A stretch of DNA of 64,000 nucleotides. Origin: Natronococcus pandeyae. Lineage in GTDB: Archaea; Halobacteriota; Halobacteria; Halobacteriales; Natrialbaceae. The notes beneath the pieces were generated by a model. It did no database searches and was not told the DNA's origin. It saw nothing but the letters and a program-made list of their open reading frames with translations. The DNA is taken from assembly GCF_008122205.1 (NCBI RefSeq), contig NZ_PHNJ01000008.1:62001-126000 (forward strand). Reading direction: 5' to 3'. Shown in pieces: positions 1 to 9,800 of this stretch (positions within the stretch are counted from its first letter, which is position 1; each line of letters begins with the position of its first letter). The position numbers and the translations under genes are program-made.

Positions 1-844
1 AAGCGAACGACGTACTCGCCGTCGTCGTCGCGATCAGATGCTGGCCGGTCGCCGTCGGCCAGTTCCGAATTCACGTCGGGAGTCGAGTCCGATTCGGTCT
101 GTCGTGGCTCTACAGTGCTGGTTTCGGTTCGGTCGCCGTCGTCGAGGCCGAGTTCGTCGGTCGAGAGTGACGGCCCTGTGTACTCGAGTGAGATGCCCTC
201 CCGGTCGACCGCCGCGTCACGGTCCTCGTCGGTAAACGAGACGACGAACTGGTCGAGCAATCGCTCGACGCCGGCTTCGAACTCGTCCGCGTAGCGTTCG
301 GTCCCGGTCGCGGCCGTCAACTGGTCGACGATCCCATCGCGGATCGCCATCCGATCGACGGCAAGCTGGCGGCTGACGGCCTCGCGAGAGCCGTGCTCGA
401 GTCGATCCCGGGCGGTTGCACGCGAGTAGTGTTGCAGCGACGATTCGTGGTCCGGGAGCGACGGGAGTCGACAGGCCAGTTGCTCGGCGTCGGTCGTCCC
501 GGCCAGCAGGAGGTACTCGCGACCGTTCGTGTAGATCGCGCGGTCGACGCCCGTCCACGTCATCGCCTCGAGCAGCCCCGGGACGCGGGATTCGTCCAAC
601 GCGTCCGGACAGGGTTCGACGGCGACGAGTACGGCCGGGATCGAATCGACGGCCAGAACGTACTCGAGTCGCGCATCCTCGAGCGTTCGATCGGTCCTGC
701 ACCCTTCGTCGCGGAGCGACCATCCGAGCGCCTCGAGAAACGGCTCGACGAGCCAGGTTCGGGTCTCGCGGGCCGTCGTCGGTGGCGACGACCCGACCAG
801 CGCGAGCGCGCGAGTGACGAACGAACGGGTGTCGAGATCGGTCA
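1..844 (-). CDS. Partial protein with HsdR-N-like (type I restriction R subunit N-terminal) domain
   Basis: The reading frame runs from an ATG at 844 leftwards off the window edge with no stop, so only the first 281 residues are seen. Residues about 20-120 follow the layout of the N-terminal domain of type I restriction R subunits: a WLVEPFLEALGW-type helix, then LEYVLAVDSIPAVLVAVEP (usual form DYvL..dgkP.vlvEvKa), then an AIYTNGREYLLLAG strand. The D and E/K of the PD-(D/E)XK nuclease core are not kept (E at the first position, V-E-P where E-x-K is expected), so it is probably not a nuclease. Residues after about 200 become acidic and low in complexity. Haloarchaea carry stand-alone proteins of this type of unknown role. 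The family call is moderate; no function is inferred. Confidence 0.6.
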
Positions 845-945
845 TCGTTCGTGAGGAGTCGATCGCCGCGTATGTAAGGATTAGTAACGCATCGAGAACT
901 GTTGTATTAGAACACAGACTCGTGCTGTGATAATATCTAGCAAAA

Positions 946-952
946 ACTATTA
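946..952 (+). promoter_or_regulatory. TATA-like element of the transducer gene
   Basis: An AT-rich ctattat sits about 26 nt before the ATG at 975, the spacing expected for a leaderless haloarchaeal transcript. No Shine-Dalgarno sequence is seen next to the ATG. Confidence 0.45.
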
Positions 953-974
953 TTCTGTGTGATAGGTTAGAGAT

Positions 975-3482
975 ATGTCCGGTCTGGGGAAACGGATGAT
1001 ACCGCGGGTTATCAGGCGAAGCTACGCACTCAAGTTCGTGCTCGTGTTGCTCCTGTTGGGGCTGTCGATCGGGGCGATCGGATACGCGGGGACGGAACTG
1101 GTTGCCGGAGAGGTACAGAGCCAGGTCCACGACGACCAGAAGCAACTGGCAGCACAGGAAGCGAACAATATCGACCAGTGGAACGAGCGGAATCAGTTTT
1201 TCGCGGGTGACGTCGCGACGGGTATCGCAGGAAGTAGTGAGGAGGGGGCGTATCTCGAGCAGCGAAAAGACGGGGAGGACGGGGTTCACGACATCCACCA
1301 CGTCGATCTCTCCACGGGTGCGATCGCACACAGTACGAACGAGGACCTCGCCGGCGAACCGATTACGGACGCCGACGAAACGTGGGCCGCAGTCGACATG
1401 GAGGCCGTCGAGCGGGCGGACGCCGACATCTCCGAAGATCCGCTGATCGGGACGGTACAGGACGGCACGCCGGTGCTGTTCTACGTCGAGTCCGTCGACG
1501 AAGACGGGACGGAACTCACCGTGCTCGCCATCGACGTCTACGACTACGTCGACGAGATGATTACCAGCGACGGCACGGCGACGTACGCGGTCTACACTGG
1601 GGATCCCGGTCCCGTGATCGACGACGACCGCACCGAGAGCGACGAACCGATGGTGAAAGACGAACCCGTGATCAACATGGATACCTCGGGCGAAGCGTTC
1701 TACGACGTCTACGAGACCGATATCGACTTCGACGAGGTCGACCAGACGCCGTCGATTTACGATGCCGGGACGCCACGGGCAGCGCTCGAGCAGTCGGTCG
1801 ACGAGGCGTATCACGACGAAGAGTTCCTCGCGACGACGGCCCAGATCACCGAGGACAGCAACTTCTACGTCGTCGTCCACACTCCCGAGAGCGAAGCCTA
1901 CGGAATCGTTGACGACGTGAGCGCGTGGGGAATCTACGCGTCGATCGGCGGTATCGTACTCGTGATGGCCGTCGGAGGCGTAATGGGGCGGAACACCTCC
2001 CGGTCGATCGATCGACTGACCTCGAAGGCCGAGCGTATGGAAAGCGGCGAGCTCGATGTCGACTTCGAAACGGACCGGATCGACAGTATCGGCCGGCTCT
2101 ACGACGGTTTCGGAAGCATGCGCGACTCACTCGAACAACAGATCCGGACGGCACACGAGGCTCGTGAGGACGCCGAACGGGCACGAAAAGAAACCGAGCA
2201 AATTAACGAGCACCTCGAGTCGACAGTCGAAGACTACCGCGAGGTCATGCGCGGCTGTGCCGACGGCGATCTCACCGCTCGCATGGATCCCGAAAGCGAG
2301 AACGAGGCGCTGACAGAACTTGCGACCGAGTTCAACGAGATGATCGCGGAGATCGAGGCAGCGACGAGCCAGGCGACGGCGTTCGCCAACGAGGTGGCGA
2401 CGGCCTCGGAAGAGGTGACGGCCTCGAGCGAGGAGGTCCGGGCCGCATCCGAGCAGGTGACCGAATCGGTCCAGGAGATCGCCGACGGCGCCGACCGGCA
2501 GCACGAACGGTTCCAGGCGGTTACACACGAGATGGACGGCCTCTCGACGACGACCGAACAGATCGCCGCCTCCTCGAGTCAGGTCGCGACCTACGCCCAG
2601 CGGACGGTCGAGACGAGCCGGCGTGGCCAGCAGGCGGCCCAGGAAGCGATCGAGGGGATGAACGAGATCGAGGCCGAATCCGACCAGGCCGTCACGGAGA
2701 TCGAACGGCTCGAGGCGGAGATGGGCCAGATCGACGAACTACTCGAGTTCATTTCCGAGGTGGCAGAGCAGACGAACATGCTCGCGTTGAACGCCAACAT
2801 CGAGGCCTCGCGGTCGTCGAGCGCCGACGACGGGTTCGCCGTCGTCGCGGACGAGGTCAAAGAGCTCGCCAACGAGACGAAACTGGCGGCGGAACGCATC
2901 GAGGAACGACTCGATCGGATTCAGGACCAGACCGAACGGACGGCGGCGGAGGTCCAGCGGACGAGTTCGCGCGTCGCCGAACACACCGATTCGATCGAGG
3001 ACGCCGCGGACGCGCTCGACGAGATCACCGACTACGCCGAAGAGACCAACGAGGGCGTCCAGGAGATCTCCGCGGCGACCGAAGAGCAGGCCGCCTCGAC
3101 CCAGGAGGTCGTCGCGATGGTCGACGAGGCGGCTTCGATTTCGGCGACGACGACCGCCGAAACCGACACCGCAGCGGCCGCCGCGGAGGAACAGACGGCC
3201 GCGATCACCGACGTGTCCACGAGCGCAAACGACCTCGCAGGCCAGGCGACGCAGCTCTCCGTGATGCTGGATCGCTTCCAGACGGCGCCCGACGCCGAGA
3301 GCGACTCACCCGCCAACGAGTCGCCCCTCTCGAGCGAGCCCCACGAGGAGACGGCCGGGAGCAACGACTACACGCCTGAGGGCGATGATTACACGCTCGA
3401 CGGCGGTGATCACACGCCCGACGAGACGGAGACGGGGGCGGACACGGACGCTGGCGACGTCTTCACCTTCACGGACGAGTAA
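975..3482 (+). CDS. Methyl-accepting chemotaxis transducer (Htr family)
   Basis: 835-residue membrane chemoreceptor that passes a stimulus to the CheA/CheW complex. A first membrane segment (about 20-38) and a second one (about 320-338) enclose a roughly 280-residue extracellular region, the right size for a double-Cache sensor. A HAMP domain follows (about 340-395), then a second HAMP-like stretch (420-470) and the long helical signalling domain (about 480-760). The hairpin tip reads [16 protein letters not shown] and then [12 protein letters not shown], the family signature; the usual A-G-E turn is SSSADD. The last 70 residues are an acidic tail with [19 protein letters not shown]-type imperfect repeats. 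The ligand cannot be read from sequence. It lies tail-to-tail with cheR, so it probably feeds the adjacent che operon. Confidence 0.93.
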   Translation: MSGLGKRMIPRVIRRSYALKFVLVLLLLGLSIGAIGYAGTELVAGEVQSQVHDDQKQLAAQEANNIDQWNERNQFFAGDVATGIAGSSEEGAYLEQRKDGEDGVHDIHHVDLSTGAIAHSTNEDLAGEPITDADETWAAVDMEAVERADADISEDPLIGTVQDGTPVLFYVESVDEDGTELTVLAIDVYDYVDEMITSDGTATYAVYTGDPGPVIDDDRTESDEPMVKDEPVINMDTSGEAFYDVYETDIDFDEVDQTPSIYDAGTPRAALEQSVDEAYHDEEFLATTAQITEDSNFYVVVHTPESEAYGIVDDVSAWGIYASIGGIVLVMAVGGVMGRNTSRSIDRLTSKAERMESGELDVDFETDRIDSIGRLYDGFGSMRDSLEQQIRTAHEAREDAERARKETEQINEHLESTVEDYREVMRGCADGDLTARMDPESENEALTELATEFNEMIAEIEAATSQATAFANEVATASEEVTASSEEVRAASEQVTESVQEIADGADRQHERFQAVTHEMDGLSTTTEQIAASSSQVATYAQRTVETSRRGQQAAQEAIEGMNEIEAESDQAVTEIERLEAEMGQIDELLEFISEVAEQTNMLALNANIEASRSSSADDGFAVVADEVKELANETKLAAERIEERLDRIQDQTERTAAEVQRTSSRVAEHTDSIEDAADALDEITDYAEETNEGVQEISAATEEQAASTQEVVAMVDEAASISATTTAETDTAAAAAEEQTAAITDVSTSANDLAGQATQLSVMLDRFQTAPDAESDSPANESPLSSEPHEETAGSNDYTPEGDDYTLDGGDHTPDETETGADTDAGDVFTFTDE

Positions 3483-3566
3483 CGCAGCCGATCTCGACCG
3501 GTTCTCGCGATAGCGAGACCGCGTTCTCGTCGAGACGTACTGATCTCTCGAACCGGTGGGGCGGCG

Positions 3567-4424
3567 TTACGACTGCGAACTCGAGTTTGCGGTTCGACCG
3601 CTCGCTCGGCCGTCCCCGCTCGTCGCCCGCTGGTAAATTCTGAGTCGGGCGTTCTGGACGGAAAACGTGGATTTGAGCGCGGGCGGGATCGTTTCTGCCT
3701 TGCCGATGACGAGATACGCGTCGGAGTGGAGCGAGCGCGAAATCGTCTGGAGCATCGGCCGCTTGTAGTCGTTGTCGATGTAGATAAACAGGTTCCGACA
3801 GACGACGAGGTCGAAGCCGGCCTTGGGATCGTCGTTGATCAGGTCGTGGCGCTCGAACCGAACGTTGCGTCGCACGTCGTCGTCGACCCGATATCGGCGT
3901 CCGTCGACGTCGACGTACTGTGCGTACTCGTCGAGAAACGAGAGCTGGTCGTCCAGATCGACGGTTCTGGACTCCTCGTAAACGCCGGATCTGGCCGTCT
4001 CGAGTGCCGGCTCGCTGATGTCCGTTCCCAGCACGTGGATGCGCGATTCGTCGATTTCGGGATCGTCGTGGGCGAGCATCGACACGGAGTACGGCTCGCG
4101 ACCGTCCGCACACGCGGCACTCCAGACGCGGATCGTCCCCGATCGGTCCGAAAGCCTCCGAAGCACCGCACGGATTCCCGACCAGACGTCGGGGTTTCGA
4201 AAGAAGCCCGTGACGTTGATGCTCATCGCGTCGAGCAACGCGACCTGCTCCTCGGAGTCGCGGCGAAGGAGGTCGAAGTACTCACGGTACGTCTCCGTGC
4301 GGGTCCGGCGCATCCGGGAGGAAATCCGCCGGTCGAGGTAGCTGTCGTTGTAGTGACTCGTCGCGAACCCGAGTTCGCGCTCGACGAACTCGAGGATGTC
4401 GACGAACGCCTCGTCAGTGCTCAC
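3567..4424 (-). CDS. cheR: Chemoreceptor glutamate methyltransferase CheR
   Basis: 285-residue cytoplasmic S-adenosylmethionine-dependent enzyme that methylates glutamates on transducers during adaptation. The N-terminal helical domain has FFRNPDVW (usual FFR-d...f) at about 75-82, and the SAM site reads WSAACADGREPYSVSML (usual W.AgCstGeEpYSlam). CRNLFIYID later in the chain is the conserved CRNvliYf motif. It is the last gene of the minus-strand che operon and its ATG overlaps the cheD stop (ATGA), so the two are translationally coupled. The C-terminal 20 residues are Arg/Ser-rich and unconserved. Confidence 0.97.
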   Translation of the reverse strand: MSTDEAFVDILEFVERELGFATSHYNDSYLDRRISSRMRRTRTETYREYFDLLRRDSEEQVALLDAMSINVTGFFRNPDVWSGIRAVLRRLSDRSGTIRVWSAACADGREPYSVSMLAHDDPEIDESRIHVLGTDISEPALETARSGVYEESRTVDLDDQLSFLDEYAQYVDVDGRRYRVDDDVRRNVRFERHDLINDDPKAGFDLVVCRNLFIYIDNDYKRPMLQTISRSLHSDAYLVIGKAETIPPALKSTFSVQNARLRIYQRATSGDGRASGRTANSSSQS

Positions 4425-4939
4425 AGTTCGGTCACTTCGTTCTCCTCGCTACTCGCCGTCTTGACGAGCAGCGTTCCCGATTCCGGTGTGAACTCGACGG
4501 TGCGGCCGTAGTCGCCGCCGACGTCCTCCGCGACGATCGGAACGCCGAGTTTCTCGAGTTCGGCTCGTGCAGCGGCGACGTTTCGTTCGCCGACGCCGTC
4601 GCCGAAGCTCTCGAACTCGAACATGTCGCTGCCCCCGGCGAGCTTCGCCTCGACGGTCGTGTAGCTGGCGCCCCGTTCGACCATCCGTCGAAGCAAGGCC
4701 CTGATCGCGGTGTCGGCGTACTTGCCCGGTTTGACGTCGCTGTTGTCCGCGCTGTCGCCGTCGGGAAGCATCGTGTGGGCGAGCCCGCCGATCTCGGACT
4801 CGAGATCGTAGAGGGCGATCGCGAGACACGAGCCCAGCCCGTACGATCGGAGGGTGTCGTTCCCGTCGCTGACGGCCAGTTCGGAGATGCCAACCTGGAC
4901 CGATTGCGGTGCGCCGGGTTCGCTTCCGTACGTCTTCAT
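4421..4939 (-). CDS. cheD: Chemoreceptor glutamine deamidase CheD
   Basis: 172-residue CheD. Family members deamidate transducer glutamines and bind CheC. The active-site segment SYGLGSCLAIALYD holds the catalytic Cys (C38) and GGLAHTMLPDG the catalytic His (H55); VEAKLAGGSDMF is the conserved eaKifGGa.m strand. Ser32 occupies the place of the Thr found in the bacterial catalytic site. Length is normal for the family. The start ATG (4939) overlaps the stop of the double CheC gene, and the stop overlaps the cheR start, so it is embedded in a tightly coupled operon. Confidence 0.96.
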   Translation of the reverse strand: MKTYGSEPGAPQSVQVGISELAVSDGNDTLRSYGLGSCLAIALYDLESEIGGLAHTMLPDGDSADNSDVKPGKYADTAIRALLRRMVERGASYTTVEAKLAGGSDMFEFESFGDGVGERNVAAARAELEKLGVPIVAEDVGGDYGRTVEFTPESGTLLVKTASSEENEVTEL

Positions 4940-6171
4940 ACGTTGTCGAGCTCCTGGAACTCGGCCGTCGTCGGTGCGTCCTCGATCCGATCGACGTCGA
5001 GGTCGTTCAGTGCGCGCTCTAAGTCGTCCTCGTCGGGGATCGCGTACACCTCGCAGTCGAACTCCTTCCCGTCGGCCATCACGACGGTGTCGAAGACGAA
5101 CGCGAAGTCCTGGCTCTCGCCGAGTTGGATGATGACGGGATCGACGGCAGCGGCCCCGATGTCGTGGATAAACTCGGGCGGCGAGTGATCGATCGTCGTA
5201 TCCAGGACGTTCGCCCAGCCGTCTAAGAAGCCACTCGCCATGATGTTCCCGAGTTCCGTGATCGCGCTCGTGCGCATCTCGCCGAAGCCGTCCTCGTCGA
5301 CCGCCGTCGGCAACATCGCGTCGGCGATCTCGTAGGCCGACTCCTCGTCGAACAGGAACAGCAGGTAGCCACTCGGCAGCCCGTCGAACTCGAAGGCGAC
5401 GCCGACGAGCATCTCCTCTGCGATCTGTTCGGGGATCGCCTCGAGCGAGACGAAGTTCAGCCGCCGGATCTCGACGCTGGTATCGATTCCGGTCAGCGTC
5501 GTCGCCGTCTCGGCGACCTCTTCGGCGCCGCGTTCGGCCATCCGGTCGAAGCCGTCGAGTTTGTCATAGTCGATACCCTCGCTCGTCCGGAGCCGCTCCA
5601 AGAGCCGCGCCATCGACTCCCGCTTCGGGAAGAGGTAGTGGCTAAAGCCGATCTCGGTGCCGACGGTCTCGATCTGGCTCTGGAAGAGCAAGGCGAGGTC
5701 GTCTTCAGCGGGCGTCTCGTCGATGTCGCCGAAGAACGGCTCGGCGGATGCCCCCTCGACGAACTCGGGGGTCGAGACGTCGATGACGGCCTCTAAGACG
5801 TCGGCCCAGCCGTCGATGAAACCGCTGTTCATGATGTGGCCGACTTCGGTCGTCGCGCTCCGGGCCATCCCGTCGAACTCGTCGGAGTCGGCCTCGTCGA
5901 GCAGGGTGTCGACGATCCGGAGGGCGTTCTCGCGGTCGAAGACGACGACCGAGTAGCCCTCGATGGCCCCGGTGAGTTTGACGCGGACGCCGACGTTCTG
6001 CGTCGAATCGGCGAACTCCCGGCGGATCTCCCGGCCGCGCATGAAGTTGAGTTTCGTCACGCCGACCCGGGTCTCGACGCCCGTCATGTGGGTCAGTCGA
6101 CCGGCGGCCAGCCCGGCACCTTCCCGAGCCATCCGATAGAACGTTCCGAGTACGCTGACGTCGAGTTTCAT
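4936..6171 (-). CDS. cheC: Tandem two-domain CheC-type CheY-P phosphatase
   Basis: 411 residues made of two CheC domains (about 1-195 and 205-405), twice the usual CheC length. CheC proteins dephosphorylate CheY-P and interact with CheD. Each half carries one helix of the signature S-x3-E-x2-N-x22-P. The C-terminal half keeps it fully (S302, E306, N309, P332). The N-terminal half has S105, E109, P135 but His112 where Asn is expected, so only one site is likely fully active. The gene starts inside the stop of the single-domain cheC (ATGA overlap) and overlaps cheD at its own end. Confidence 0.92.
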   Translation of the reverse strand: MKLDVSVLGTFYRMAREGAGLAAGRLTHMTGVETRVGVTKLNFMRGREIRREFADSTQNVGVRVKLTGAIEGYSVVVFDRENALRIVDTLLDEADSDEFDGMARSATTEVGHIMNSGFIDGWADVLEAVIDVSTPEFVEGASAEPFFGDIDETPAEDDLALLFQSQIETVGTEIGFSHYLFPKRESMARLLERLRTSEGIDYDKLDGFDRMAERGAEEVAETATTLTGIDTSVEIRRLNFVSLEAIPEQIAEEMLVGVAFEFDGLPSGYLLFLFDEESAYEIADAMLPTAVDEDGFGEMRTSAITELGNIMASGFLDGWANVLDTTIDHSPPEFIHDIGAAAVDPVIIQLGESQDFAFVFDTVVMADGKEFDCEVYAIPDEDDLERALNDLDVDRIEDAPTTAEFQELDNV

Positions 6172-6773
6172 GCTGAGGTGAGTTCGATGTCGTTGACCAT
6201 CTCGACGAACTCCTCGAGTTCGGGGAAGGCGTAGATCTCGGCCTCGATCTGGTAGCTCGGCACCGTCAGATCGGAGTCGAAGAACAGCGCGAGATCGTCG
6301 CCGCCGAGTCCGGCCGTCCGAACGGCGATGTCGCTGGCGGACGCGTAGACGAGTTGCGGCGCGGCGGTGTCGATCCCTCGACCGAGCACGTCGGCCCAGC
6401 CGTCGATGAAGCCACTCGCCATCATGTTCCCCATCTCCTCGACGGCGCTTCTGGCCATCTTCCCCGAGACGCCGGACATGTCGTCGACGACGTCCTGAAG
6501 CATGATCGCCGTGATCTTCTTCGCGCTCGCCTCTGGAAACAGAACGAGGATGTGTCCGTGTGGGGGGTCGAGCAGTCGAACGCGAACGCCGACGCGTTTG
6601 CCGGGTTCGAGTTGGGACTCGAGGTCGTCGACGTCGATGAAGTTCGTCTTCGTCACCTCCATCTTCGCGTCCTCGCCGGTCAGTTTACTCATGTTGTCGG
6701 CGACGCCGTTCGTCCCGACTTTTGCCAGTTCGTTTATGAAACTCAGTTTCCGAATGTCTACCTTCATCGTCAT
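6168..6773 (-). CDS. cheC: CheC-type CheY-P phosphatase, single domain
   Basis: 201-residue CheC family protein acting in adaptation/signal termination. The phosphatase helix SAVEEMGN fits S-x3-E-x2-N (S109, E113, N116), and the conserved Pro follows at the canonical 22-residue distance (P139). Halves of the fold end with the LVLFPE and LALFFDSD strands typical of CheC. A second in-frame ATG lies two codons downstream and could be the true start. It sits directly behind cheA with a 28-bp gap and is translationally coupled to the tandem CheC gene. Confidence 0.93.
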   Translation of the reverse strand: MTMKVDIRKLSFINELAKVGTNGVADNMSKLTGEDAKMEVTKTNFIDVDDLESQLEPGKRVGVRVRLLDPPHGHILVLFPEASAKKITAIMLQDVVDDMSGVSGKMARSAVEEMGNMMASGFIDGWADVLGRGIDTAAPQLVYASASDIAVRTAGLGGDDLALFFDSDLTVPSYQIEAEIYAFPELEEFVEMVNDIELTSA

Positions 6774-6801
6774 AGATTGCTCGGTGGGGGTGTGTGTTCG
6801 T

Positions 6802-9800
6802 TCATAGCGTCGTTACGTCCAGAATGGTGACCACTTCGCCGCGCCCGCGGACCGTCGCACCGCTGACCCCGGGAACGCCGTTCATGAAGCCCTCGAAGGG
6901 CGTGACGACGACCTCTTGCTGGCCGTGAACGTGATCACAGCCGAGCGCGACCGACCGAACCTCGTCGCGGATCCGGACGATCATCCCGTCTTCGTCCGCG
7001 TTCGGTTCCGGTGTCTCGAGTGCCTCGTCGAGGGAGACGAACGGACAGTCGTCGTCGGCCGTCTCGACGGTTTCGGCGGCCTGGATGTCGTCGACGGCCT
7101 TGAGCGGGATGCCGAACTCCTCCCCACCACTCTCGAGGAAGAGCACGTCGTCGATGGCGATCGAAACCGGCAGCGTCATCGTGACGGTCGTCCCCTCGCC
7201 GGGGTCGCTGTCGACCGTGACGGTGCCGTCGAGATCCTCGATCGTCCGCTCGACGACGTCCATCCCGACACCGCGTCCGCTGACGTCGGTTACCTCGTCG
7301 GCCGTCGAGAGGCCGGGATGGAAGACGAGGTCGTAGGCCGCGTCGTCCGAGAGGTCGCTCGCCTCGGATTCGGTGAGGATATCCGCCTCGACGGCCTCGG
7401 ACCGGAGCCGGTCGGGATCGAGGCCGCTCCCGTCGTCCGCGACCGTAATGGTCACGCGATCACGGGCCCGCTCGGCGGTAACCGTCACGGATCCTTCCCG
7501 TGGCTTGTCCGCGGCCTCTCGCTGTTCGGGCGGCTCGACACCGTGGTCGACGGCGTTTCGAACCAGGTGGATCAGCGGATCGCCGATCCGATCGAGGATA
7601 CTCCGGTCGAGCTCGACGTCCTCACCGGTCATCTCGAAAGCGACCTCCTTGTCCTGCTCGCGGGCGATGTCGCGAACGACCCGCGGGAGGCGGTTCGTGA
7701 CCGTGTTCAGCGGAACGAGTCGAACGTTCGTCACCGTCTCCTGGAGTTCCGTCGTCAGGTCCTCCAGGTCGTCGAGTTCCGCTGCGATCGCTCGCAGTTC
7801 CTCCCCCTCGTCGATCGCGTGCCGAAGCCGAACGCGGCTCGTGACGAGCCCCTCGACCAGGGTGAGCAGAGTGTCGATCTGCTCGACGTCGACGCGAACC
7901 GACTGGGTGTCGTCCGCTCCCTCGCCGGGTTTGCGCGTCAGATCCGATCGATCCGGGACGGTAACGTCCGGAATCTCGAGATCGGGTTCGTCGACGATCG
8001 GTCCCTCCGTCCCGTCGTCGGTTGCGTCCGTATCGAGGCCGTCCGCGGACGCGTCCGGCTCCGGGGCGAACGCGGTGTCGTCCGTCTGGACGTCGTCCGC
8101 GAACGCGTCGTCGAAGCCCGTTTCGGACCCTGCGTCGTCGGCGAACGGATCGCCGAACGTTTCCTCGAAGTTGTCGGCCGAGTCGCCCTCGAACTCGAGC
8201 GAATCCGGCGCCTCGTTCTCGGAGCCGTCGTCGAGCGCCGAGAACTCCGTCTCGAACGCCGCTGGGTCGCTCTCCTCGAGCGATTCGGAGCCGAACGTCG
8301 TTTCGAAGGCGTCGTCCTCGGCTCCAATGTCGAAGGGGTCGGATTCGTCCGGTTCGTCCTCGCCGAACCCGGAGGGCTCGAGCGTGTCGGTCCCGTCGTC
8401 GTTCTCACTGAACCCGTTCGTGTCGTCGCTCTCGTCGAATCCGCTCGTGTCGTCGCTCGCACCGGAACGACTCTCGTCGTCGATCGGATCGAAACCGTCC
8501 GCACCGGGGACCGTCTCGGCATCGTCGGTCCTCTCGCCGTCTTCTTCGCCGGCGACGCTCGTCGGCTGGTCGGCAATCGAGTCGTCCGCGTTGTCGACCG
8601 CGTCGTCCGCCTCGACCGTATCCTCGGCGTTCGCGACTACCGCGTCGCCAGTCTCTGAGTCGGCCGGCGATACCGCGGTGCTCGACTCGCTCTCCTCGGT
8701 CGCGAAGGGGTCGGACTCGGAGTCGTCTGGCACGGCCGCCGTGGCCGACTCCGTCTCGAGATCGCCCGCCGACGTTCGATCTGCTGTGTCCGGGTCGATC
8801 CCGCTCACATCGGCTTCGTCAGCGTCCGCTTCGTCACCGTCGGATTCGTCCGGTCGTTCGTCGGCTGTCGACGCCGGTTCGATCGCGTCCTCGGCGTCCT
8901 CGGCGTCCTCCGCTGCGTCGACCACCTCAGTCGCCTCGACCTCGGTTCGAGCGCTCCGTTCCTCGAGTGCGGTATCGTCCTCGCCCTCGAGTTCCGTGTC
9001 GGAGTCGCCGTCGGCCTCCACTTCGTCGTCCTCATCGGCGACGGCATCCGTCACCGACTCTGTCGGGACCGCTGCGTCGGCTTTCGACGGCTCGACATCG
9101 GTGTTGGCGGCCGTTTCGTCGTCGGCCGTGGCGTCCGAATCCGCGTCGGCGGATACCGTTTCGGCTTCGGCGTCCGCCGCTTCGGTAGGGGCCCCCTCGT
9201 CGACAGCGGGGTCCTCGTCCGGTGCTGGTCTCTCTGTCTCGCTCGCGTCCGGAGACGGCACCTCGTCCGGTTCCGGCGATTCGTCTTCGTCGAGTTCGTC
9301 GCCGGACCGGGCGACCTGCTGGTCGTCGCGCTGTTCGGGGGCTGGCGCATCGTCCTCGAGACCCGGCTCGTCGGCGTCAGGCGTCGACTCGTCTTCCGCA
9401 GAGCCCGCCTCGTCGTCCTCGAGATCACCGTCGAGGAAGGGATCGTCTTCGACCTCCTCGCCGTCCTCGCCGAGGAGTTCCGACATGCTGACCTCCTCGT
9501 CGTCGTCGAACTCGTCGAACTCGAGTTCGGCGAGTTCGTCCTGGAGTTCGTCGAAGCCGACCATCTCGACTTCGTCTTTCAGTTCGTCGAAGACCGCACC
9601 GGCGTCGTCGACGGATTCGTCCGTGTCCGAAGTATCGCCGTCGTCTGCTTCTGTAGGATCGTCCGCCGCTGCCGTCGACCCGGTCTCGGAGTCGGCCGTC
9701 GGCTCGCTCTTCGGCTCGAGGTCGTCGACCTCGTCCCCGAGCAGATCGTCGAACGAGCCGGCGTCGCCCATGTCGTCGAACGGGTCGAGGTCGTCGTCTT

